A stretch of 64,000 bases of DNA from Lucifuga dentata. Lineage: Eukaryota; Chordata; Actinopteri; Ophidiiformes; Bythitidae. Positions within the stretch are counted from its first letter, which is position 1. Each line of letters begins with the position of its first letter. The stretch lies in the NCBI GenBank assembly GCA_014773175.1, contig VXCM01000308.1, positions 62,001 to 126,000 on the forward strand. The letters are read 5' to 3'. Below, piece by piece: positions 39,424-64,000 of the stretch. The position numbers were made by a program, and so were the translations under genes. The notes beneath the pieces are model-generated. The model worked only from the letters and a program-made list of their open reading frames with translations. It did not search any database and was not told the origin of the DNA.

Positions 39424-39468
39424 TAGTTTACATGTGCATCTATACACTATAGATGCACATGTAAACTA
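39424..39468. repeat. Perfect 21 bp palindrome with 3 nt loop
   Basis: The arm at 39424-39444 is the exact reverse complement of 39448-39468, with CAC between. It lies about 380 bp upstream of the mapk11 start codon. See the findings. Confidence 0.95.
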
Positions 39469-39555
39469 TATAGTGTTATTGAATAAATGAAATAAAAATG
39501 GAAACAATATAAATGAAAACGTTATATGAAATTGCTGTTGATGTTATTAGGCCAT

Positions 39556-39595
39556 CTATTCTATTCTATTCTATTCTATTCTATTCTATTCTATT
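39556..39595. repeat. (CTATT)8 microsatellite
   Basis: Eight uninterrupted CTATT units, about 250 bp upstream of the mapk11 start codon. Confidence 0.95.
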
Positions 39596-39665
39596 GTTAT
39601 ATTGTTATAAGATTAATTTCAAATTTCTGCCAAGATAGATCTGTGCCAATAAAGTTTATTGAATT

Positions 39666-39666
39666 G

Positions 39667-39693
<27 letters not shown>
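39666..39693. repeat. (GA)n microsatellite
   Basis: GA run in the probable mapk11 5' UTR or proximal promoter. Confidence 0.9.
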
Positions 39694-39697
<4 letters not shown>

Positions 39698-39847
39698 TGA
39701 CTGGCCGGTGCTGTGCGGCAGCGGTAGCAGGAGCTCGGCAGACGGCGGACCGCACCACCGGTCCCATCCACCGTGTTTTTTCCGTTCATCTCCATTCTCC
39801 TCTTTTTGCTTTGTGTTTCTCCATTTCTTTTCTGCCGGGTTGGAGAA

Positions 39848-50445
<10,598 letters not shown>

Positions 50446-53400
50446 GCCCAATTCTTGCTCCGCCCCACCCTTGACCTGGAGCGGGACCACCCAGTCTATC
50501 CATCAATGTGAAGGGGAAGAGCAGGAGCCAAGGACACTGTTAAACAGATGGAGAACTCTGCATTCTCTGGACACAATACCTTTCCCTCTGTTCAGTGTGA
50601 CTGTGATTGATTACCTATCGTGAGTTTATTTGAGCGTCAGGATAGGATGGTCTCCAAGAATCAGATGCACACATCACAATTACAGGGAGTACGTTAGATC
50701 CAGATAGACACTATCAATCCAGAGAGTTGCTTCCTCTTACGCTTCCATACGAGGTAAAATATAAAATTAGGAGCAGGTCATGAAACATAAAAAAGGGAGA
50801 AACGTAATGGTTTGGATACCACTGACCCTCTGTTTAGATTTACAGAGGGTCAGTGAAGGCAACGTGAGAGGCAAACGTACACTATGATCTCCAAAGCATT
50901 ATCAGAAGACCGTCTAATCATCATGACAAATGCCATAAGCAGTCACTCCGTAGACTTTTATACATAAAAATCATGCTTAAAGGCCTGCAGCAATGCTATA
51001 TCACATTTCATAACAGCTTAGCATCCTTAGCCTGCATACAACTGCATGATTTTTGTGCATTTTATCATACGTCTTAGTACCAATTCACTATTATAGGCAT
51101 TACGACTGCTTATTGCATCTGCCATTTTAGTGGAAATCCAGCCTTAGACTGACGGTCAAACTGAAGTGTAACCAAGAAATGTGACCAACTAGTTTTATCT
51201 ACAGTAAAAATTATATAAAAGAAAAAAAAATACTGTTCTTCCTTGGATGAAATCATCCTGTATACAAACTAGTAAACTCCAACTGTGCTGTTTATCAACA
51301 AGGTGATTCATATATGCCAAAGCTGGAACAGATTTACAGTGCGCTGTAGGTCTCTGTTTACAGTGTGACCTAGCTTCTCAAATATCCATCAGGTTTCCAT
51401 AGTAACTTACAGCTGTGGCTTTTGTTTACATGAATTAAAGTTTTGTAATCTTTTACAGTTTATTCCCAGAAGGTGTGGAACATTGCTGAATTATAACCTA
51501 TTATACTACTGGTAGCTCCATTCAAGCAATCTGTTTGGTCAAAAACTTGTTCTATCAAGGCTGCTAATTCCCAAAATGTAATCATGTTTGGCCACACGTC
51601 AACCAAGTACCTTTTTTCATACGTTTCTATAGTAATTGTCATATTAGTTATAAAATATTTTCAAGGACGCAATTCAAACATGCCAACAGATCATTATATA
51701 ACAGCAATGAGGATGTTCTCTTCTATGATTGTGGGTATTTCAGTGATGCTGCTGATAGTGTGTAACTTGTTGAAACATTCAATAATCATATTAACGAACG
51801 CCCTCTCAGGTAAAATTTGTATTTTACAGCATTAATGGCTGCAAATCATTATTACCAAAAATAGATGACTCTCTTACACAGTGTTGCTCATTTCACAGCA
51901 GATTGCTTTGATTCCATAAAATTTTCTCTGAGGTATGAATCAGCTGATTGGTTGACTTAAAGAGATTTTTTTTTTCTTTTTTTTTTTTAATAAGAAAGGC
52001 TTGGTACTTGCAGGGCTGGGTTATAAATGGGGGTAGACTAAAGTATATGACTCTATGTCAAAATTAAGCCTTGCCACCCATGGTGTAACTCTGCCCCAAA
52101 CATGAATTTAGGCACATTTGGGCAATGAAAACTTAGCCCCACCCACTAAACTTGAACTCAGCCAATGAGATTATTTTACCTCAGAGAAATGTTTACACAG
52201 CTATATGAGTTAAATATTTTACTGGGCTCTCTAAAGAGTCTTTTTGAGGGATGTGAGGAAGGAAACTTCGATTTTATTTTTTCTATCAGGGTTCACACTG
52301 GAGTGCTACATGTAGCCTTTTATTCTAGTAGAAAATATTGAATTTATACTTCAGATGGATCAAAAAATGTGTTTGAACTCTGCCAGTGTCTGAATGTAAA
52401 AGTGTTATACGCACATGAGGATGTTGTAAATGTGGTGGATTTGACTGGCAACTACAAACTGAATGTATATGTATACTGTATGTATCAAATGTATGTATGT
52501 TACAAGTATAGAAGTGTCTTTTGAATACATGGTGGCACGTGAGTCAGTAGAACACCGTCAGCTATACCTGCTCAGTTTAATGTCAACTCTTGATTTTCAA
52601 ATGACTTTTTCATTCATCATCTACGGGTAACAGGATGGCTTCACGAAATAAACATCATCATTTCTGTTTGTCGTGCTTTTGGTTGTATATATTTGCTGTA
52701 ACATTCAGGAATTCTGAAGTAATTCTTTGCACAGCATTCTTTTGATATTCATGTGACTTAAAACTGTGGTTCAGACGAGATGAATCTGTGTGGGAAGCAA
52801 AAATGTCTCTTAAAGACACTAAACACATTAGTTAAGGTCAAAATAAATATTTTATCACGTACCACAGACATTATAAACTCATGCAGGTACTGTAAAAATA
52901 TCACTTAAGAACCTAAGGTTTGCTCACCTTTGTTTCAGACCACTTTTATAGGGTATAAAGTAGGAATTTTATGTTCTCAAGCTGATTAAAATTTTATATA
53001 AGAAGGAAATAAGACATATGGTCTATATCTGTGGTTCTCAGACATTTTGAACAAAATGTGATTGCAGAGCAAACCTCTGACCACATCACCAACAAACCAC
53101 CAGCTTTTAGAAAAACCACAGGAAAAACTGCTGTACAGAAATGACTAGTTGAAGCTGACTGAAGGACACGGTCTACATAATAGAAGTTGGGTTATTTAAA
53201 AAAAAAAATGTAATTTTTAATTAAAAGAGAATAATAATTAAACTTTCAAAAACTACCTCTATTAAATTTATAAAGTTTGCCACTATAATCATAATTTCCA
53301 TAGATTTCTATTGTTTTGATCTGGCATGTCACCAAGGAGCGCCTGAGGTACGCGTAGCACAATTTGAGAACCATTAGCCTACACGATCGTATTGAAAGTG

Positions 53401-53528
53401 ATATTTTGAATACTACAGGATTATTATAGGAATATGATATGCTTCTTCTCTGGGACAAGCAGATGTTTTGTGGCTCACATTATGGACACACCCACTGGCT
53501 GCCAGGGCGACTGGGGGACATGACAATT

Positions 53529-53575
<47 letters not shown>

Positions 53576-53784
53576 GGGGGGGTTGGAGCCGCACAACTGG
53601 TCGCCTGGTTCCTCTGAAGGAATTCTGCGCCTCGCCAAGCTTCAGCTTTTACGCACACGGCGCGTCTATGCGCTTAGAAATAAGAAATTCTCCGTTTGTT
53701 CACATGAGAGGACGAAACACACCAGACCCAGACCTGATACCCAACCGAATCCACATCCTGACCTCAGCCTTGTTACATTAGGCT
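50446..53784 (+). other. mapk11 3' UTR and mapk11-mapk12 spacer
   Basis: No coding region is visible. A canonical AATAAA at 52647-52652 fits the end of a 2.2 kb mapk11 3' UTR. The remaining 1.1 kb up to mapk12 is AT-rich, with a (TG)n run at 53531-53574 about 210 bp upstream of the mapk12 start codon. Confidence 0.55.
53531..53574. repeat. (TG)n microsatellite
   Basis: Twenty-two TG units in the mapk12 upstream region. Confidence 0.95.
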
Positions 53785-58739
<4,955 letters not shown>

Positions 58740-58899
58740 CACTGTGTACACACACGCGCATACACATAACTTTGCACGCACTCATACATACACGTACAGT
58801 ACATACATGCACGCCCTCTTCCTAGGTTTCCTACTTTTACCTTTTTCTTGTGCAGAATATATAAATAGAAATAGTTTGTTAGATCTCTCGCTTTCTTTC

Positions 58900-58905
58900 A
58901 ATAAA
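58900..58905 (+). promoter_or_regulatory. mapk12 poly(A) signal (AATAAA)
   Basis: Canonical hexamer about 160 bp after the mapk12 stop codon, followed by a T/G-rich stretch that ends in the long TG run. Confidence 0.7.
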
Positions 58906-58950
58906 TGTGACTCCTCAGCTTTTATAAAGATCAATGGTCATTTTTGTGTA

Positions 58951-58952
<2 letters not shown>

Positions 58953-59007
<55 letters not shown>
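58953..59007. repeat. (TG)n microsatellite ending at an N
   Basis: TG run that ends directly at the N at 59008, so its true length and what follows it are uncertain. Confidence 0.9.
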
Positions 59008-59008
59008 N

Positions 59009-59073
59009 TATTCTGCCTCAGGGGCCCCTGCTACTGGAAATTAAAGGACCACACCAGCGATTTTGCATGTTTA
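59009..59073. repeat. 65 bp exact copy of 58031-58095
   Basis: The sequence after the N at 59008 repeats mapk12 intron sequence from 978 bp upstream, including the first 33 bp of the MITE at 58063, and then departs from it. See the findings. Confidence 0.9.
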
Positions 59074-59569
59074 ATTACTAAAAGCAATTACTAAAAGATA
59101 CTTTTAGTCCGTCGTTAATCGACAGCGTAACTTCATACTTCCTGTAATTTCTACTTCCTCTATGCGGCAGATTTTTTTCTTTATTTGTCTTTTGCTAAGA
59201 ACTGGTTTCTGGAGCCAAGGGCGGCGTCATCTAACACCAAAGAAGAATAATAATGTTGTTACACACAATTCATACTATTAACCTGCCGCAGATCTGATTT
59301 CACCAGTTACCAATACTCAGCTTACAGGTTATGTACATATTTCCTGCAAAAATTTCAAAATTGGTTTTCTGGAAATAAATTGCACCTAGAGATCGTAAAT
59401 AGGCACCATAAAAACATTAAAATGCCACATTTACATTATATTTGAGTCATTCAGCTGATGGATTTGTTCAATAGCAACTAGACAGTGAGATTTATCGCTG
59501 CCACTTTAATCAGATGCTACGATTTGTTATGTAGCACATCCAAATATGATTCATTTATTTGTTTTTTAA

Positions 59570-59800
59570 AATTTTTTTAACCTTTATTTATTCAGGGTTA
59601 GTTTCACTGAGCATCTAATGCTTGTTTTCAGGAATGCCCTGCTCACACACTCACACACACATTCACACCTGCAAGCTGCCCAGTACAACCACAGACTTCT
59701 CTGCAGCCACTGAGCAGCTCCACTGGAGCATTTGGGGGTTAGGTGCCTTGCTCAAGGGCACCTCAGTGGTGTTAATGAGGGAAAGGTAGGCGCTATTTGG
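59570..59800. repeat. SINE-like interspersed repeat
   Basis: It contains CACTGGAGCATTTGGGGGTT and GGTGCCTTGCTCAAGGGCAC, phrases common in short interspersed repeats of fish, preceded by AACCTTTATTTATTCAGGGTT. The surrounding 59074-60521 holds no gene that I can see. Confidence 0.5.
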
Positions 59801-60521
59801 TGATCAAAAATCTATATCATCATCAAATGTTGGTCTTTTCTTCTGTCTGTGTTCAAAATCATCATTCTGATGTCATTCCTCAACATGTTAATGCAACAAG
59901 TCACACTCCTTTAAGTCTTTCTTTGTGACTTATCTTGCTTTATAGATATTTAATATTTCAAATCATTTATAATGGACACATTGGCTACTGCAGAGATCAA
60001 ACGAAACCTGTGACATTTTAGTTTTGGGCCATTTTCCAAATCATTACACCATCAAACAATCAACAAAACACTCCCTCTTGTTGGCTTTGAGCCAACAACC
60101 CAGAGACTCCACAGTGTTAGTCTGTAATCCTCCACTTTTAGGATAAAGCTGTTCCAGGGACTCTCATCTCATCTGAAAAACTGATTAAGATTCAAAACTA
60201 AATATATTTAAATATGTTTTGTGAAGCTGAAGAAATCTGCTGAAGGTTAATTAGGGTTAAAAAAAAAAAACTTTTATAGCCACTGTGAGTCACCTTCTCC
60301 TTGGCTGTAGGTACTTATGCACTGCTATCAATTAAAAGCAACAGATTTTTAATAGAATGACTCAGCAGGCAGATACGTTTCTTCTCAGCGTTTCTGAGGG
60401 CAGATACATTTGTTGTCAGCTCTGTCCAATAAGAACTGCCTGCCCTCTGATTTTGACTGGATATGCTTTTCCAGGTGTCTATTTCCGGGTGGCAGCACAC
60501 TTCAGATCTTTACACAGGATA

Positions 60522-63500
60522 ATGGACAATTCCTACACCATTAAACACAACGGAGGATACTCACATCTCAACCGAATTCTGTTGCTGCTGTGTCTGGCAG
60601 GTAAAACAAGCTGGCAGAAAGAACGCTTGTTTTTCTTTCTTTGTGATAAATATCAGGGTGGAGGTTAAATTGTAGCCATGAATAAACAGTGTAGGGTGTA
60701 ACCATAGTACTTTTTAAAGGACTTTTCCCATTTTTCACCTGGGAAATTATTATTATTCATGTTTTTACCTCTTTTCAATGGGATAGAAAGGTTAAGTTGA
60801 ACTAGTTTGTTTTTCTGACACATTTATCTTGACAATACGCAAGCATTCAACTGCCTTTAGCAAGCTGTTGTCTTACTCTGTTACTAAATAAAGATTTTCA
60901 ACTCAAAACAGAGATTAGCTATTAATAAAATGTGCATATTTTCCTTTATCATGACTTCTTACACTAGTTGTTTGGTAAGATATGAGTTTTGAGAGGCTTT
61001 TATTTAGATCTTTCCAGGTAGAATTCCTGGAAAATTTACAATATGTGTAGATTTAGAAAAATGTTCCTAAAATTTAACACAAAATGTCACTCCACATTGC
61101 CTAAATTTACTTGAAGGTCTGGATTATTTTGATGACTGATTATTTCTAAACCACATTAGATGTTTGAGGTAAGATGTGTTTTTATGACCATGTAGGCCTT
61201 CAGCCAGTGCTAATACTGTCTACGGATGGAGAGAATGAAATGACGCCTGAGTCAGATGACAGCGATGACGGCAAGTGACTTTATATCCAAATAAACTAAC
61301 AAGAATCTTATCTTAAAGGACCACACCAGTAGTTTTTCAATATATTGTATACTACCTGCATACAAGTTACATTGCTGCCAACATTTTCAAACATACTCCT
61401 GGATTGGTCATTTTTTTAAATTATGCTTCCTACATTCCAAGTAGCCATTGGTTTCAGTTCATTCCCCATGAAAATCAGCCTGTACAGGCTTGAAACATGC
61501 TTGAGGTAGCTAATCCATTACAATGAAACACACCCCATTATTATTTGTTGTTGAATTTTCTTACTTTAACCAATCCAACACAGACCAACATGGAGAAAAT
61601 GTGTGTATCCGCCAGAGAATATAGTCCCAGGAGAAAAGATTGCTTTCAAGAAAGAAATTAAAGTATGGTCCTTTAAAAGTGCTGTTTGTGTCATTTGAAA
61701 CATCAAAATGCCATGAAAGTAATTCCAATATACTGGTATTATTATGTTATACAAATCAGACCATGATCAAACTGACTGGCTACATCAATATTAGCGTTAA
61801 TATTTCTTAAAATTAACACCAAGTATCAGGACAGTTGAAGAGATCACTGAGCAACATTGCCCTCTTCCTTCTTATTGCCATTATTATTCTTGCAGATTCC
61901 ATGAAATCTGGAGATGATTCCCAATTTAAAAATGCAGTGGAAAGTTACCAGTCTGCATGCATTAATGTCTCCATTATGGCAAGGATTTGGAGTAAAATGA
62001 CACACTTAGCATTCTGAAGCATTGAACGATGAGTATATGTTCTGATTGCTGACAGTCATTTTCAGGTGGATTGACAGTAGCCATGAAAGCTCCCGCTTAC
62101 GTGACCGTGAGCGTGCCAAGCAGTGTGGAGTGTGAAGCCCACTGCCCCTCCTCATGCACCTACTCTATGGCTTTGGATGGGCAGGTTGCGCAGGGTCAGG
62201 GCAAAGTCCTGGCCTTCACTGTTAACCGGTGGGTGGAGGCGTTAAGTGTGACATGCACGGTCACAGACGACAACACTGGGCAGAATGCCAGAGCAACAAG
62301 GCAACTGCAGGTGTTAGGTATGTGGATTGGTGATTTTTGTGTCGTTGAAGACAAATACAAGATCTCTTAGCAGAATACCTGCAAATTTCAACTATGGATC
62401 TCATCTGGATCATGCAGCAGGGTTACGCATGGGGGGGGGGGGGNGGGGGGGGGGGGTAACAAATGGAACATGGCCTAAAACCATTCCATATATGTAAACC
62501 AAACATCTGAAATTGCATACAGAATACTTGCAAGTTTGCTGGAGGCTTCAAATGCAACTTAGGGCTTAAGGTGGTGTTACACATAGAAGGAAAAATAAGC
62601 CTAGCCCACCCAAGGTGTAAACCCGCCCCAATCTCCAACACGCTGCTAATTTATGAAAGCTCGCTTTGGCTTATGTGTCCTCCATTGCAGCATGAGAAAA
62701 ATTAAACTTAATCAAGCCAAGTTCAATGTCCCATAGGGTTTTCAGTGCTGCACCAATGGTTCCCACCCAGCTCAAGTTCAAGTCTCTACAAAGACAAGGA
62801 CAACTCCCTAAAAAATTTAGCATGTGAGGGAAAAAAATTGAAGAAACCAGTTCAAACAGAGCTTTCTTTTCCTCAAAAGGCCATGTGTGCAATAGTGGTA
62901 ATCTAACAACAGAGAATCCTTAAGTCCACACTGATATTCAGAATCGAAGTAGATCCTAAAGTTAGTCAGATAATGAAGAAGTCCAGTGAGGTGTCCAATG
63001 ATATAACATCCACATACGACTGCAGAATTTTCTTCTCATTGTCTTATATCTGAAGTCAATAGGAAATTGGGAAAGCATCTTGGATGGGGGACCTTGGAAG
63101 ATGTTTGGGGTGGGTGTCGACAAATCACGCCAGGTGACTGGGTGGTGGGTGAAGGGGTACCTGGAGGATAGCTAGCTTGGAACTCTTAAAGATGGAATGT
63201 AACCACCACAGCTAAGGGGGAATCATAAATAGCATTGAAAAAAAAGCCAAGAAACAATATTATCAATAAAAAAGCTGTACAAATTGGAGAGGAAATCTGA
63301 GTATCTAGAGTATTTAGATGGATTGGAAGTTTGTTGAGTTCTGTTGAGGGTGATGTACAACGATTGGATCACAATCCTTGGGTACTTAGGACTGTGACCC
63401 AGTGGTTTTCAGAAAAAGCCCTTTATTTTCATAATTTTGGTGGTATATGCATGTTTCCGAACTGACATGCATATATTTGTCTTTTTTAAATTAGCTGGAC

Positions 63501-63752
63501 CTGCCAACATTTCCATCACAGGCTCTGATTTGATGAAACCCACAGAGGGTCACACCTACAGTTGCCACGCTTACTGTCGCCCATCTTGTACCTATGCCTG
63601 GCAGATCAACAAAGGCCCGTGGATCAGCGGGCAAGGGAATGTCATTTCGATCACTCCTAAGGAGTTGGATACCTCCCAATTGCTCATCTGCAAAGCTATC
63701 AATACTGTGTCTGGGATGTTTGTTGCAGCAGTCCGAAATATAAATGTGACAA
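60522..63752 (+). CDS. Immunoglobulin-superfamily membrane or secreted protein, 5' part
   Basis: I cannot name the gene; Ig repeats of this kind are reminiscent of fish CEACAM-like proteins. Exons: 60522-60600 (ATG and hydrophobic RILLLLCLA, a likely signal peptide), 61196-61270, 61896-61991 (optional), 62066-62317, 63495-63752. The last two are 84- and 86-codon Ig-like domains with phase 1 introns on both sides, the usual Ig exon design. Each shows a paired-cysteine signature: CEAHCPSSCTY in the first and CHAYCRPSCTYAW in the second, plus the later F-strand cysteine (LSVTC, LLIC). Between signal peptide and first domain lies an Asp/Ser-rich linker. The gene continues past the window end. A TTAA MITE occupies intron 2. 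Start and exons 2-3 are less certain than the domains. Confidence 0.65.
61313..61676. mobile_element. TTAA MITE, internally shortened copy
   Basis: It runs from TTAA-AGGACCACACCAG to TATGGTCCT-TTAA, with TTAA at both ends. The interior shares ATAGTCCCAGGAGAA with the other copies. It lies between exons 2 and 3 of the Ig gene. Confidence 0.8.
62318..63494 (+). other. Intron between two Ig-domain exons
   Basis: A poly(G) tract broken by the N at 62444 and about 1.1 kb of mixed sequence. No coding exon with Ig character is visible inside it. Confidence 0.6.
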
Positions 63753-64000
63753 GTAAGTGAAGCAGAATTCCAAGAGCAGAATTCCTAGCACCTCTTGAAA
63801 GCCATCTAGCAAAATTCAGCTGTATTTTAGGGAAATGTTGAGGTTCTCAGAGACCTTGTGGTGTCCCTGGCCCACATTTTGGGACTTGTGAAAGTTACTG
63901 AAGATTTTAGGACAACATAGCTTATAAAGTAGTCTAGCACGTTTGCATTTTTTGTAATATCAACTGGGAGAATCATGATTTCAGCAATGATGTATCCCCT

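Noticed and set aside
51460..51835. Overlapping small hydrophobic frames in the mapk11 3' region
   Set aside because: Short, on both strands, AT-rich, and inside the probable 3' UTR. A hydrophobic character is expected from T-rich codons.

Overview
This is nuclear DNA of a ray-finned fish. The supporting evidence is long spliced genes with GT-AG introns, p38 kinase and Fgd4 proteins closest to vertebrate ones, dense CA/GA microsatellites, fish-type interspersed repeats and nuclear tRNA genes. It reads as a short-read draft assembly. Fourteen single-N positions are present, and six of them are flanked by exact 65-67 bp direct copies that look like unmerged contig ends.

Layout. 1-10.9 kb: the 3' half of utp20 (+, 31 exons, start outside the window). 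11.6-15.1 kb: complete arl1 (-, 6 exons), tail-to-tail with utp20. 15.7-24.9 kb: complete dennd11/LCHN (+, 9 exons), head-to-head with arl1. 24.9-33.3 kb: an fgd4/frabin gene (-, about 15 exons), convergent with dennd11, carrying an in-frame TGA and two frameshifts in its C-terminal part. 33.7-38.9 kb: tRNA loci (two Leu-CAG, one Gln-CTG, one Gln-like with an amber-reading CTA anticodon, one Gln pseudogene) around an intronless coiled-coil gene of unknown function. 39.8-52.7 kb: complete mapk11 (p38-beta, 12 exons). 53.8-58.9 kb: complete mapk12 (p38-gamma, 12 exons), an ancient tandem duplicate of mapk11 with identical internal exon sizes. 60.5 kb to the end: the 5' part of an immunoglobulin-superfamily gene that runs out of the window.

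The genes do not form one pathway. Utp20 works in the nucleolar SSU processome. Arl1 is a Golgi GTPase and Dennd11 a DENN-domain protein of the Rab-regulator class. Fgd4 is a Cdc42 exchange factor, and Mapk11/12 are stress-activated kinases; in cells Cdc42 signalling can feed p38, but here the linkage is only positional. Introns and intergenic DNA hold a TTAA-flanked MITE family (at least five copies), a foldback element, SINE/LINE-like fragments and several strong hairpins.

I found no CRISPR, operon, phage or other prokaryote-type system. The observations most worth checking are the assembly-join signature, the broken fgd4, the CTA-anticodon tRNA-Gln locus, the orphan coiled-coil gene and the TTAA MITE family.
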